A DNA stretch of 64,000 nt from Pedobacter alluvionis (GTDB taxonomy: Bacteria > Bacteroidota > Bacteroidia > Sphingobacteriales > Sphingobacteriaceae). This document shows, piece by piece, positions 53,749-63,020 of this stretch (positions are counted from its first letter, which is position 1; each line of letters begins with the position of its first letter). The position numbers were made by a program, and so were the translations under genes. Location of the stretch: contig NZ_RCCK01000010.1 in the NCBI RefSeq assembly GCF_003664035.1, positions 1,116,001 through 1,180,000 of the forward strand, read 5' to 3'. The notes beneath the pieces were generated by a model, which saw only the letters and a program-made list of their open reading frames with translations, was not told the DNA's origin and did not search any database.

Positions 53749-53891
53749 AAGGCACAATACTTTGTGTTCTTTGTGCCTTTGTGGTTAATCCTTTCTAGGC
53801 TACATCGTCATTCCCAACTTGATTGGGAATCGTAATGCTCTGGTAGGGTTTTTAGGTTGCATTAAGATTCCCGCCTGCGCGGGAAAGACGA
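53749..53891. repeat. Two further dispersed palindromes
   Basis: AAGGCACAA/TTGTGCCTT forms a hairpin at 53749-53779. CGTCATTCCC...GATTGGGAATCG, then GATTCCCGCCTGCGCGGGAAAGACG, forms another at 53806-53891. Together with neighbouring repeats they fill the 53485-54113 gap, where no gene is seen. Confidence 0.65.
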
Positions 53892-54113
53892 CCTTTTTTA
53901 GTAATCTTATCACTATAGGTATAGCGATCGTAGTATGATTGCCTGTCTGTTTCAGGTAGGCTTTATACATCGAAATGGCGGATTTTTTTGTACATTAGTC
54001 CCATTAAAATCTCTTTATAAAATATAACTCAAACAGAATTCAATTCTGACATGCCCATATCGTTCTGATCATGGGTATAAACTATTATTTTCTAAAATTT
54101 TATAAAGAACATC

Positions 54114-54754
54114 ATGCAAGATTTAAAAATTGCTTTAATCGGTGCTACAGGTAAAGCTGGTATTTACATTTTAAAAGCGCTATTGGCGTAACAATTCAGG
54201 GTAAAAGCCCTTGTTAGGAATCCAGAAAAACTTCAGATCCATCATGCTGCGCTGGAAATTGTAACCGGCGATGTTAAAGATGTGGAAACGGTACATGCCT
54301 TATTGAGGGCTGCGATATCATCGTCAGCGCCCTGGGAATGGGACAACCTGCCAGCGAAAAAACAATCTTTACGCAATCAACAAGTAATATCCTAACGGCG
54401 ATGAAAGCCCTTGATCTGAAACGTTACATCGTCATAACCGGTATCAATGTGGATACTACTTATGATCAAAAAGACGCTAAAACTCAATTTGCAACCAAAT
54501 GGATGTACGATAATTATCCGGTTTCCACCGCAGACAGGCAAAAAGAATATGAACTATTGGTTGAAAGTGATCTCGATTGGACTTTAATCCGATTGCCTTT
54601 AATTATGCAAACTGACGAACAAACGGTTATAGGCACAAGTTCGGTTAATTGTGATGGCGATCAGATTAATGCTTCTAATTTGGCGCGGTTTATTATTGAG
54701 CAGTTCGGGGAGAAGGCCTTTGTAAAACAGGCACCTTTTATCTGGAATAGTTAG
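54114..54754 (+). pseudogene. Broken NAD(P)-binding (NmrA/SDR-like) protein gene
   Basis: The gene starts MQDLKIALIGATGKAGIYIL, a Rossmann GxxGxxG-type dinucleotide motif, but a TAA at 54189-54191 interrupts it where a Gln codon (CAA) is expected. Reading resumes (FRVKALVRNPEKLQ) and a base loss near 54305 shifts the frame before GCDIIVSALGMGQPAS. The last 138 codons are open to 54754. Two independent lesions make this a pseudogene of a SDR_a5/NmrA-like reductase, normally about 213 residues. Confidence 0.88.
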
Positions 54755-54762
54755 TTTTTTTT

Positions 54763-55041
54763 ACCACTAAGGCATGAAGTCACTAAGAAATTTGCTTTGT
54801 GTTCTTTGTGACTTAGTGGTGAATCTTTTTCTTTTCTGAATCGTCATTGCTAGCAACGAAGCAATCTTACAACTATCGCTACTAGCGATCGCATTAAGAT
54901 TGCTGCGTCGGCTGAAAAAGCCTTCTCGCATCCGATAGCTATCGGATGACGATCATTCTCAGACCGTCACCTTGAACTTGTTTCAGGGCCTTTTATGTAA
55001 TAGATCTCTCCATTTCGCTGCGCTTCAGTCGAGATGACGAC
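54763..55041. repeat. Cluster of three dispersed palindromes
   Basis: ACCACTAAGG/CTTAGTGGT at 54763-54820, a CATTGC-type element (left arm TCGTCATTGCTAGCAACGAA, right arm near 54895-54954) and a GTCACCTTGAAC...GAGATGACGAC element at 54963-55041 lie back to back. They fill the gap between the pseudogene and the GNAT gene. Confidence 0.75.
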
Positions 55042-55063
55042 CTTTTTTATTTATTGAAATTTG

Positions 55064-55540
55064 TCAAGGAGAACTTTTAATGTATTTGTGGTCAATACTT
55101 AGGCGATGTTTTCTCCAATCCTCATAACCCATCTCAAATTTCACTTCACCTTTATTTACCATGCCCACATTTTTCCAGCCTTGCCGGGTATAAAATTCTT
55201 GTGCACGGGTATTGGGAGATGTACCCAACCAAACCATTTCTTTAGTTTGATCGAAATACCAATCCATCATTAAGCGGTGCAGTTCTTTGCCGATGCCCTT
55301 GCCTTCAAATTCTGGCCGAAGGAATAAAGCCCAGATATTATGTTCTTTTAAATCTACAATGGAGAAACCCACTACTTCTCCATCTACTTCGCAAACCCAG
55401 CCTTTACCACGTTGGGTAATAAATTCTTCACAATCCTGGTCAGTAACCAAAGCAGGATCGGACAAAATGTTCTCTTTTACGGTATGCCTGACAATTTGGA
55501 TCGCAGGGATGTCAGTTGTTTTTGCTTCGCGAAAAATCAT
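55064..55540 (-). CDS. GNAT-family N-acetyltransferase
   Basis: The 158-residue protein has the GNAT core: VDGEVVGFSIVD near residue 57, the acetyl-CoA loop LFLRPEFEGKGIGKELHRLM near 73 (RxxxGxG/A pattern) and the closing LGTSPNTRAQEFYTRQGWKNVG near 107. The acceptor substrate is unknown. It is divergent from the TetR gene. Confidence 0.9.
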   Translation of the reverse strand: MIFREAKTTDIPAIQIVRHTVKENILSDPALVTDQDCEEFITQRGKGWVCEVDGEVVGFSIVDLKEHNIWALFLRPEFEGKGIGKELHRLMMDWYFDQTKEMVWLGTSPNTRAQEFYTRQGWKNVGMVNKGEVKFEMGYEDWRKHRLSIDHKYIKSSP

Positions 55541-55652
55541 TTTTTATAAGTTCCTGAGAAAATTAATTTATTTGAAAAAGCCTTTTAAATGCTTTAATCG
55601 TTGATTATCACTCGTAAAGCTAAACAATAAAATGTTTATGACAAATGAATGA

Positions 55653-55682
55653 TTGTGAATTCTGGAATTGGTTCTACATTTG
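55653..55682 (+). promoter_or_regulatory. Promoter of the tetR gene (TTG-N19-TACATTTG)
   Basis: TTG at 55653-55655 and TACATTTG at 55675-55682 match the Bacteroidota promoter with a 19-base spacer. The predicted start of transcription falls within the adjoining TAACGGTGTTA box, so a repressor there would block it. Confidence 0.6.
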
Positions 55683-55684
55683 CT

Positions 55685-55695
55685 TAACGGTGTTA
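55685..55695. promoter_or_regulatory. Candidate TetR operator box 1 (TAACGGTGTTA)
   Basis: The box has the symmetric half-sites TAAC and GTTA and sits two bases after the tetR -7 box. The following GATTATTTA and ATTCCA stretches are shared with box 2 upstream of the efflux operon. Confidence 0.6.
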
Positions 55696-55721
55696 GATTA
55701 TTTACACCTAATATTCCAGTC

Positions 55722-56327
55722 ATGGGAAGTAAAGAGAGAATTCTACGTTTAAAAGATGAAACCAGAACCAAAATTCTGGATGCTGCCTTGAACATTGTTC
55801 AAACAGAGGGATGGCAGGCATTGAGTATGCGTAAAATTGCCGACCAGATTGAATATACTGCACCAATTATTTACGAATACTTTTCCAACAAAGATGGCAT
55901 CTTACTGGAACTCACCAGAAGAGGATACCTCATTTTGGCCAAAGATATCCGCGAAGCCAGGGATAAACACGAATCTCCGGAAGATAAAATGGAAGCCATG
56001 TGGATTGCCTACTGGAACTTCGCTTTTACCCACAAAGAATTTTATCAGTTGATGTATGGTGTAGACATGGTTTGTTGTAATGTTAAAAATTCGATGCCCG
56101 AAGCTGAAAACTTGAGTAGTATGTTAGGGGATGTAATCGAATCTTTATTTGATAAGAAACCCGTATCTGAGGATGACATCTGCAGAAAATATTACACCTA
56201 TTGGTCGATCATTCACGGTTTGATTTCCATCAACTTGGTGCGCCCGAACGGAAGAACAACAGACGAACTAAATCAACAAATTTTAAAAGATGCCATCAAG
56301 GGCATTACATTATCGATTAACAGTTAA
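55722..56327 (+). CDS. TetR/AcrR-family repressor of the efflux operon
   Basis: The 201-residue protein begins MGSKERILRLKDETRTKILD and has a TetR helix-turn-helix at about residues 15-60 (GWQALSMRKIADQIEYTAPI, then IYEYFSNKDGILLEL). The C-terminal part is the usual helical ligand-binding domain with FTHKEFYQLMYGVD near 115. The start at 55722 places it just after the promoter and operator box; an earlier start at 55668 would overlap them. It sits 73 bases upstream of the RND adaptor gene. Confidence 0.92.
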   Translation: MGSKERILRLKDETRTKILDAALNIVQTEGWQALSMRKIADQIEYTAPIIYEYFSNKDGILLELTRRGYLILAKDIREARDKHESPEDKMEAMWIAYWNFAFTHKEFYQLMYGVDMVCCNVKNSMPEAENLSSMLGDVIESLFDKKPVSEDDICRKYYTYWSIIHGLISINLVRPNGRTTDELNQQILKDAIKGITLSINS

Positions 56328-56350
56328 AATATTTTTTTTACACAGTAATT

Positions 56351-56361
56351 TAACACTGTTA
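56351..56361. promoter_or_regulatory. Candidate TetR operator box 2 (TAACACTGTTA)
   Basis: A perfect 11-bp palindrome lies 40 bases upstream of the adaptor start. It and the following GTTAGATTATTTA and ATTCCA are the same in order and spacing as those at the tetR promoter. Confidence 0.6.
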
Positions 56362-56400
56362 GATTATTTATACACTATAATTCCAATTAAATTTAATCAT

Positions 56401-57603
56401 ATGAAATCTCTACACCGCTTGCACCCCTTACTTAACACTGTTAAATGGTTTAATAGTATTAAGTTGCTGTTAACAATTTCTCTTCTATCTATAATTTTGG
56501 TGAGTTGTAAGTCATCTCCTGATCAGGCTGCAGCTGCACCGCCACCACCAGCACTGCCTGTAAGCGCGATTAACGCCAGCACAGAAACTACCTATATTGA
56601 ATATCCGGCTTCTATTCAGGGCGCTGTTGATATCGATGTGCGTCCGCAGGTAAGTGGTTATTTACAAAGCGTTTTGGTTAACGAAGGCGCTTATGTAACT
56701 GCCGGACAAACCCTGTTCAAAATTAACGAAAACCCTTACCGCGAGGCTTTAAACAATGCCAAAGCAAGTTTACATGCTGCAGAAGCGGCTATTTTAAACG
56801 CCCAATTGGAGGTTGATAAATTAACACCACTTGTTCAGAATAAGGTAGTTTCTGATTTCCAGTTAAAAACAGCTAAAACGGCTTACAAAATCGCACAGGC
56901 AAATGCCGAACAAGCTAAAGCTAGTGTGGCTTCAGCGCAGATTAACTTAGGTTATACCAATGTTAAGGCTACAGTAAGTGGTTACATCGGTCGTATTCCT
57001 AAGAAACAGGGAAGTTTAGTTTCTCCGACTGATCAGGTTGCTTTAACGCAGTTATCTGATATCCACGAAGTACATGTTTATTTCTCTCTTGCGGAAAACG
57101 ATTTCAACAACTTTAATGCAAACTACCCTGGTAAAACACCTGCCGACAGGATTAAACATTTACCAGCGGTTGAACTTTTATTATCCGATAATTCAGCCTA
57201 CCCGATTAAAGGTAAGATTGATATGATCGATGGTCAGTTTGATAAAAACACAGGTGCCATTACTTTAAGGGCCAGTTTCCCTAATGCAAGTGGCGTTCTT
57301 CGCTCGGGTAATACCGGTAAGATCCGTTTAGGTTTACAGCATGATAATGCCATTCTGGTACCGCAGTCATCAACAGTAGAAATGCAGGATAAAGTATTTG
57401 TATTTACCGTAGGCGACAGTAGTAAGGTGAAAAAACAAGCCATTACCATTGTGGGTAAAGCCGGCGAAAATTACCTGGTTAAAGACGGGGTAAAAGCTGG
57501 CGATCAGATCGTGTTAAGCGGGGTTGATAAGTTACAGGAGGGCATGGTGATCCAGCCTCAAAAAGCAGCAGATAAAGTAGCTGTTGCAAAAACAAAAAAT
57601 TAA
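56401..57603 (+). CDS. RND efflux periplasmic adaptor, AcrA-like lipoprotein
   Basis: The 400-residue protein has a lipoprotein signal (IILVSC, Cys near residue 36) after a longer than usual N-region, a Pro-rich linker (APPPPALPV), a lipoyl half-motif (IDVRPQVSGYLQSVLVNEGA), a coiled-coil hairpin (about 115-190), the second lipoyl half (TNVKATVSGYIGRIPKKQGS) and a beta-barrel/membrane-proximal domain. It is the first gene of the adaptor-pump-channel operon. The third TAACACTGTTA box lies within its first codons. Confidence 0.92.
   Translation: MKSLHRLHPLLNTVKWFNSIKLLLTISLLSIILVSCKSSPDQAAAAPPPPALPVSAINASTETTYIEYPASIQGAVDIDVRPQVSGYLQSVLVNEGAYVTAGQTLFKINENPYREALNNAKASLHAAEAAILNAQLEVDKLTPLVQNKVVSDFQLKTAKTAYKIAQANAEQAKASVASAQINLGYTNVKATVSGYIGRIPKKQGSLVSPTDQVALTQLSDIHEVHVYFSLAENDFNNFNANYPGKTPADRIKHLPAVELLLSDNSAYPIKGKIDMIDGQFDKNTGAITLRASFPNASGVLRSGNTGKIRLGLQHDNAILVPQSSTVEMQDKVFVFTVGDSSKVKKQAITIVGKAGENYLVKDGVKAGDQIVLSGVDKLQEGMVIQPQKAADKVAVAKTKN
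56433..56443. promoter_or_regulatory. Candidate TetR operator box 3 (TAACACTGTTA)
   Basis: The same 11-bp palindrome as box 2, extended to TTAACACTGTTAA, occurs 72 bases further on, inside codons 11-15 of the adaptor gene. Its location downstream of the start could allow a repressor to block elongation. Confidence 0.45.
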
Positions 57604-57627
57604 CAAACCATTAAAGTTTAAGCAATC

Positions 57628-60600
57628 ATGTTTCAGAAATTTATAGACAGGCCTGTACTTTCAACTGTTATTTCCATCTTATTGGTAATAGTTGGTATAC
57701 TAGGCTTAACAAAGTTGCCCTTAGAGCGCTTTCCAAATATCGCACCTCCGTCGGTATTGGTAACAGCGGTGTACCCTGGGGCCAATGCCGAAACCATTTT
57801 ACGTTCGGTAACTCCATCATTGGAGGAAGCAATTAACGGTGTGGAGAACATGACCTACATGACCTCCAGCGCCAGTAACGACGGTACCCTGGCCATCACG
57901 GTTTACTTTCAACAAGGTACCAACCCCGATCAGGCAGCTGTTAATGTGCAGAACCGGGTTTCGCAGGCCACCAGTCAATTGCCTGCAGAGGTTGTACAAT
58001 ATGGTATCACCACTACCAAACAGCAAAACAGTTTTATTGGGGCTATCGGGGTCTACTCTGAAGATCCAAAAAAATACGATGCCGTTTTTGTAAATAACTA
58101 TGCGCAGATCAATATCATTCCCGAACTTAAACGTATTCCGGGGGTAGGTTCGGCCAGTGTATTTGGTGGTATTAAAGATTATTCGATGCGTATCTGGTTA
58201 AACCCAAGTCAATTGGCTACTTACAAAATTACACCTAACGAAGTGATCACTGCCATTCAGGATAAAAACCTGGAAGCGGCCCCTGGTCGGTTTGGGGAAA
58301 GAAGTAGTGAGGCCTTTGAATATATCATTAAATATAAAGGTAAACTGACCAAACCAGAGGAATATCAAAATATTGCGATCCGTTCTAATTCAGATGGTTC
58401 TATATTACGTTTAAAAGATGTGGCCCGTGTTGAATTAGGTGCCTATAGTTATGGTAGTGTAAACCGTTTAAACGGACACGATGGTATTACCATTGGTGTA
58501 ATCCAGTTATCAGGCTCTAATGCCAACGAAATCCAGATTGCCATTGATAAACTGTTGGCAAAACTATCAAAAGATTTTCCGGCGGGCATTAAATACAATC
58601 AGTTTTACCGTACCAAAACCGATTTGGACGAATCCATTAACCAAGTGGAACACACGCTGATTGAAGCCTTTTTACTGGTGTTTATCGTGGTATTTATCTT
58701 CCTTCAGGATTTTAGGTCTACTTTAATCCCGGCTATTGCGGTTCCGGTGGCGATTATCGGTACCTTCTTTTTCATGCAGCTGTTCGGCTTCTCTGTTAAC
58801 CTTTTAACCTTGTTCGCACTGGTGCTGGCCATTGGTATTGTGGTAGATGATGCGATTGTGGTGGTAGAAGCGGTGCATGCCAAAATGGAAGAAAACCCTT
58901 CGCTTAGTCCGAAAGAGGCAACCACCCAGGCGATGAGCGAAATTACCGGGGCCATTATATCAATCACATTGGTAATGGCGGCAGTATTTTTACCGGTTGG
59001 TTTTATGACCGGCTCAACAGGGATCTTCTACAAACAGTTTGCTTTAACTATGGCTATCGCCATCATTATATCAGCTGTTAACGCCTTAACCTTAAGTCCT
59101 GCATTGGCGGCCTTATTCTTAAAGAACAAACATGCAGAGGGCGGTCATACTTCGCCTAAAAAAGGTTTTGTAGAAAAGTTTTATGCAGGCTTTAATGGTG
59201 GGTTCAATTATATGACCAACCGTTATATTGGCGGCTTAAAAGTGCTTATCCGTAATAAATGGATCAGTATGGGCGGGCTTGCTTTAATCGTTCTGGTTAC
59301 CGTTTTCCTGGTAAGCCGAACAAAAACAGGCTTTATCCCGACAGAAGATCAGGGTTTTGTGGCGATTGCTGTAGCCAGTCCATCGGGAACATCATTGGCC
59401 AATACCAATAAAATGTTAAAACAGGCTGAAGCAGAGTTGAGAGCGATGCCATCAGCAAGATTTGTGATGTCGCTGGCGGGTTATAACTTTTTAACCGCAT
59501 CGAACAGCCCTTCGGCCGGACAGATTTTCTTATTGTTAAAACCAAACGACGAAAGAGGGGAAGTTAAAAACATCGATGAGATACAAAACATTGTAAGGGC
59601 CAAAATGGCAGCCATATCTGCCGGTACCTTCTTTGTATTCAGTTTCCCTACGGTTCCGGGTTTTAGTAACGTGGAGGCCATGAACGTGATGTTACAGGAT
59701 AAAACGAATGGCAGGCTGGATAAATTTAGTGGTGTAGCGAATAACTTTATCGCTAAGTTAATGGCGAAACCAGCTATTGCTTATGCTTTTACTTCGTATA
59801 AAGCAGATTATCCGCAGTTACAACTGGATGTGAACGACGAAAAAGCCGATCAGCTGGGTGTAAGCAAAAAAGATATCTTACAAACCATGCAGACCTATTT
59901 TGGTACGGCACAGGCCTCAGATTTTAACCGCTTTGGTAAATATTATAGGGTAGTGGTTCAGGCAGATGTTGCCGACAGAACCGATCCTGCAAGTATCGAT
60001 CGTGTGTTTGTGAAAAACAAGGCCGGTGAAAGTGTGCCAATCAGTACCCTGGTTAAATTAACCCGTGTATATGGTTCGGAAACGGCTTCCCGTTATAACC
60101 TGTTCAACTCTATCGAGGTAAATGCGATCCCTAAACCAGGTTTTAGTTCTGGTGATGCAATTAAAGCGATAGAAGAAACGGCTAAAGAACAATTGCCAAC
60201 TGGCTATGCTTACGAATTCTCCGGACAAACACGTGAGGAAATTTCTTCAGGCGGACAGTCTACCGTGATATTCCTGCTTTGTCTGGTATTTGTGTACTTC
60301 TTATTATCAGCACAGTACGAAAGTTACATTTTGCCATTGGCGGTAATCCTTTCTATCCCTACAGGTGTATTTGGTGTGTTTGTGGTATTGGGTTTAACCG
60401 GTATCGAAAATAACATTTATGTACAGGTAGCGCTGATTATGCTAATCGGGTTGCTGGCTAAAAACGCCATCCTGATTGTGGAGTTTGCCGTGCAGCGACG
60501 AAAGGCAGGACTCAGTTTGGTTGATTCGGCGATAGAAGCCGCCCGATTAAGGATCAGACCGATTATCATGACCTCACTGGCCTTTGTATTCGGTTTATTC

Positions 60601-60828
60601 CCGATGAGTATTGCAACAGGTCCATCGGCACAAGGTAACCACTCCATCAGTATCGGTGCAGCAGGAGGGATGGTATCGGGTGTAGTTTTAGGTTTGTTCA
60701 TCATACCGGTACTTTTTGTCATCTTCCAGGCTTTACAGGAAAAAATATCAAAAAAATCAAAAAATGAGGTTGTTCAGCACCATGGAGAACCTGTAAATAA
60801 TAATCATGTAGTTTATGAAACGGTTTAA
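57628..60828 (+). CDS. RND efflux pump, HAE1/AcrB type
   Basis: The 1066-residue inner-membrane pump has the AcrB layout: first helix at 10-29 and the ERFPNIAPPSVLVTAVYPGA block, helix 4 with VLAIGIVVDDAIVVVEAVH containing the proton-relay Asp pair (near residues 405-411), helix 10 LLAKNAILIVEFAV with its Lys near 948, and PSAQGNHSISIGAAGGMV near 1005. It works with the adaptor encoded upstream and the OprM-like channel encoded downstream to export toxic compounds. Its length is normal for HAE1 pumps. Confidence 0.96.
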   Translation: MFQKFIDRPVLSTVISILLVIVGILGLTKLPLERFPNIAPPSVLVTAVYPGANAETILRSVTPSLEEAINGVENMTYMTSSASNDGTLAITVYFQQGTNPDQAAVNVQNRVSQATSQLPAEVVQYGITTTKQQNSFIGAIGVYSEDPKKYDAVFVNNYAQINIIPELKRIPGVGSASVFGGIKDYSMRIWLNPSQLATYKITPNEVITAIQDKNLEAAPGRFGERSSEAFEYIIKYKGKLTKPEEYQNIAIRSNSDGSILRLKDVARVELGAYSYGSVNRLNGHDGITIGVIQLSGSNANEIQIAIDKLLAKLSKDFPAGIKYNQFYRTKTDLDESINQVEHTLIEAFLLVFIVVFIFLQDFRSTLIPAIAVPVAIIGTFFFMQLFGFSVNLLTLFALVLAIGIVVDDAIVVVEAVHAKMEENPSLSPKEATTQAMSEITGAIISITLVMAAVFLPVGFMTGSTGIFYKQFALTMAIAIIISAVNALTLSPALAALFLKNKHAEGGHTSPKKGFVEKFYAGFNGGFNYMTNRYIGGLKVLIRNKWISMGGLALIVLVTVFLVSRTKTGFIPTEDQGFVAIAVASPSGTSLANTNKMLKQAEAELRAMPSARFVMSLAGYNFLTASNSPSAGQIFLLLKPNDERGEVKNIDEIQNIVRAKMAAISAGTFFVFSFPTVPGFSNVEAMNVMLQDKTNGRLDKFSGVANNFIAKLMAKPAIAYAFTSYKADYPQLQLDVNDEKADQLGVSKKDILQTMQTYFGTAQASDFNRFGKYYRVVVQADVADRTDPASIDRVFVKNKAGESVPISTLVKLTRVYGSETASRYNLFNSIEVNAIPKPGFSSGDAIKAIEETAKEQLPTGYAYEFSGQTREEISSGGQSTVIFLLCLVFVYFLLSAQYESYILPLAVILSIPTGVFGVFVVLGLTGIENNIYVQVALIMLIGLLAKNAILIVEFAVQRRKAGLSLVDSAIEAARLRIRPIIMTSLAFVFGLFPMSIATGPSAQGNHSISIGAAGGMVSGVVLGLFIIPVLFVIFQALQEKISKKSKNEVVQHHGEPVNNNHVVYETV

Positions 60829-62221
60829 TATTATTACCATTCTGCTCCTTGCTTTAATCTGGAGCGGATGTTCGGTTTCGAAAGATACAGCCTTGCCAAA
60901 TGTAGCACCAGGTTTGTTCAGAAACGGATTGCCAAAAGATTCTTCAAGCATTGGCACGATGCCCCTGAAGAGTTTTATCAACGACCTTACTGTTCAGCAT
61001 TTAATTGATACAGCGCTGGTTAAAAATTACGATATGCAAATTGCATTGAAAAATATCGATGCAGCTGAAGTATTGTTTAAACAATCGAAATTGGGTTATT
61101 TACCTGAATTGAAATTGCAGGTGGCGGCGAGTTCGAGCCGCCCGTCTGATAACAGTTTAAATGGTTTAAGCCTGAACCAGTTTACAGGCTCAACACACAT
61201 AGAAGATTATAATGCCAATCTGGGTGTGGTTTGGGAAGCTGATATCTGGGGAAAGATCCGTAATCAAAAAGCTGGCGCTTTAGCCAGTTTTTTGCAGACA
61301 GAAGAAGCACGTAAAGCAGTTCAAACGCGTTTGGTTGCCAATGTAGCGCAAGGTTATTACAATTTGTTAATGCTTGATGCACAATTGGAAATCGCTAAAA
61401 AGAATTTAAAGCTTAACGACAGCACACTGAGGATTATCAATTTACAGTTTGATGCTGGTCAGGTAACCTCATTGGCTATTCAGCAGGCGCAGGCACAACA
61501 GCTAAATGCGGCACAGTTAATCCCCCGTTTGGAGCAGAATGTAACCTTACAGGAAAATGCTTTAAGTGTATTGATCGGTACGTTGCCTAAAGCCATTAAC
61601 CGCGAAAGCCGTTTAGATAAAATGATTATCCCACAGGATTTAAACGCAGGTTTTCCTTCGGCGATGTTAAGCCGCAGGCCTGATATTAAAAGTGCAGAAC
61701 TGGCTTTAACCATTGCCAATGCGAAGGTTGGTGTAGCGAAAGCAAGTTTATATCCATCGTTGGTGATTACCGCTAGTGGAGGCATCAACTCTTTTAAAGC
61801 GAGCAACTGGTTTAATGTACCGGCATCCTTATTCGGTTTGGTTGGGGCAGGGATTACCCAGCCGATTTTTCAGAGAGGTCAGTTAAAAACTTCTTTAGAA
61901 CTGGCTAAAATCGACCGTGAGAAATCGGTGATTCAGTTCCGTCAATCGGTATTAAATGCGGTTGGCGAAGTGTCTGATGAGTTAACGAAAGTAGAAAAGT
62001 TAAAAGCACAATACAGCATCGCTGAAAAAAGAGCGCAGACTTTACAACAGGCTTCAAGAAATGCAAGTTTGCTGTTTAAGAGCGGTATGGCGAACTACCT
62101 GGAGGTAATTACGGCACAAGGCAATTTATTGCAAAGCGAACTGGAATTAACCACCATTAAAACAGAGCAGTTAAATGCAGTTGTTGGTTTGTACCGCTCG
62201 TTAGGAGGCGGCTGGAATTAA
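60815..62221 (+). CDS. OprM/NodT-type outer-membrane efflux lipoprotein
   Basis: The 468-residue protein has a lipoprotein signal (LIWSGC, Cys near residue 19) and two outer-membrane efflux repeats; the LSRRPDIKSAELALTIANAKVGVAKASLYPS region (split here as LSRRPDIKSAELAL and then VGVAKASLYPSL) near 285-310 is typical of NodT-type channels. Its start overlaps the pump stop by 14 bases, which couples their translation. It forms the exit duct of the TetR-linked pump. Confidence 0.94.
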   Translation: MKRFNIITILLLALIWSGCSVSKDTALPNVAPGLFRNGLPKDSSSIGTMPLKSFINDLTVQHLIDTALVKNYDMQIALKNIDAAEVLFKQSKLGYLPELKLQVAASSSRPSDNSLNGLSLNQFTGSTHIEDYNANLGVVWEADIWGKIRNQKAGALASFLQTEEARKAVQTRLVANVAQGYYNLLMLDAQLEIAKKNLKLNDSTLRIINLQFDAGQVTSLAIQQAQAQQLNAAQLIPRLEQNVTLQENALSVLIGTLPKAINRESRLDKMIIPQDLNAGFPSAMLSRRPDIKSAELALTIANAKVGVAKASLYPSLVITASGGINSFKASNWFNVPASLFGLVGAGITQPIFQRGQLKTSLELAKIDREKSVIQFRQSVLNAVGEVSDELTKVEKLKAQYSIAEKRAQTLQQASRNASLLFKSGMANYLEVITAQGNLLQSELELTTIKTEQLNAVVGLYRSLGGGWN

Positions 62222-62225
62222 TTTG

Positions 62226-62264
62226 CACAAACCTATAAGGCCTTAAAGACTTTATAGGTTTGTG
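62226..62264. other. 13-bp perfect hairpin after the efflux operon
   Basis: CACAAACCTATAA and TTATAGGTTTGTG are exact inverse copies around a 13-base loop, starting five bases after the stop. It lacks a T-run and probably protects the mRNA end. Confidence 0.65.
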
Positions 62265-62275
62265 TATAAATTTAG

Positions 62276-62308
62276 GCACTAAGGACGCGAGGTTCTTGGT
62301 GCTTTTTT
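62276..62308 (+). terminator. Likely terminator of the TetR-linked RND operon
   Basis: GCACTAAG pairs with CTTGGTGC (one mismatch) and is followed by six T. It lies 55 bases after the channel gene and 12 bases after the perfect hairpin. Confidence 0.6.
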
Positions 62309-62315
62309 ATTTGAT

Positions 62316-62490
62316 GCTGTTATCCTGAGCGCAGCGAAGGATCTTTTGATTGAAAGATTCTTCACTGCGTTCAGAATGACAATTAAAGATTTTCTTGCCC
62401 TTCGCGCAGTCTTGCCTCGGCTACCGATGAAAAATCGGTACAGGTCCACCGCCGCCGAGGGGCTCTTTCTTTTCTCTTGATAGAAAAGAA
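62316..62490. repeat. Dispersed palindrome plus CAGTCTTGCCTCGGCT repeat
   Basis: GTTATCCTGAGCGCAGCGAA is mirrored by TTCACTGCGTTCAGAATGACA (62316-62382). A second copy of the repeat at 22005-22065 follows at 62406-62474. The minus-strand open frame over this stretch (62279-62701) is built from repeats and is not accepted as a gene. Confidence 0.7.
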
Positions 62491-62910
62491 ACAAACCTGA
62501 GCGCAGCGAAAGCATGCCTACCTTAAAAAACAACAACGAAAAGGCATAACTGAAAGGCTTGGATCTGATGTCGGATAAATTCGTCAAAGCTTTATTGGTC
62601 GTCAGCACAAGCCTCTCCCGAAGAATGTTCGGGACAAGCTTACGAAAAATCGGGGAGGGCGTGCTGCCTTCTGGGTAGTGGTAGGTTGAAAGGAGGTGCA
62701 AAAGCTTTAACGTTTTCTCCTTCCATCATCTCCTAGGCCGGATAGCAGGGTGCAGATAGCATGATATATAGGCATAATTTCTAATACGGTGGTCATCCGA
62801 TGGCTCCTAAAATCCGCATGTTGGTCGTAATCTGAATATTACTAATTTCTAAAAATGAATATCACCTGATTTTATCCCTCGATAATTATATTTATATGCT
62901 GAAGTTCATT
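62491..62910. other. Gap without a supported gene before the prophage edge
   Basis: These 420 bases contain only a short palindromic piece (CTCCCGAAGAATGTTCGGGA near 62613) and AT-rich sequence. No promoter or gene could be placed. The phage-like composition starts after about 62950. Confidence 0.5.
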
Positions 62911-63020
62911 TTCTTCTTTGAACTACTTATATTTACAACAACTTACTCTCAATGAATTATGCTAATTTTACGTTGTAATTTGCTTTCCTTCTTTGAACTA
63001 CTGATATTTACAACAACTAC
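62911..63020. repeat. Imperfect direct repeat at the prophage edge
   Basis: TTCTTCTTTGAACTACT, one base, ATATTTACAACAACT occurs at 62911-62943 and again, with one C inserted, at about 62985-63018. The second copy is inside the start of the open frame at 62959. It could be an attachment-site remnant or a local duplication. Confidence 0.6.

Noticed and set aside
54338..54754. A stand-alone 138-codon gene
   Set aside because: It is the 3' part of the broken NAD(P)-binding gene; its Met is the one in ALGMGQP, an internal residue of the family motif.
62279..62701. A 140-codon minus-strand open frame
   Set aside because: It is assembled from dispersed palindromes and the CAGTCTTGCCTCGGCT repeat, has no protein motif and contradicts the terminator layout after the efflux operon.
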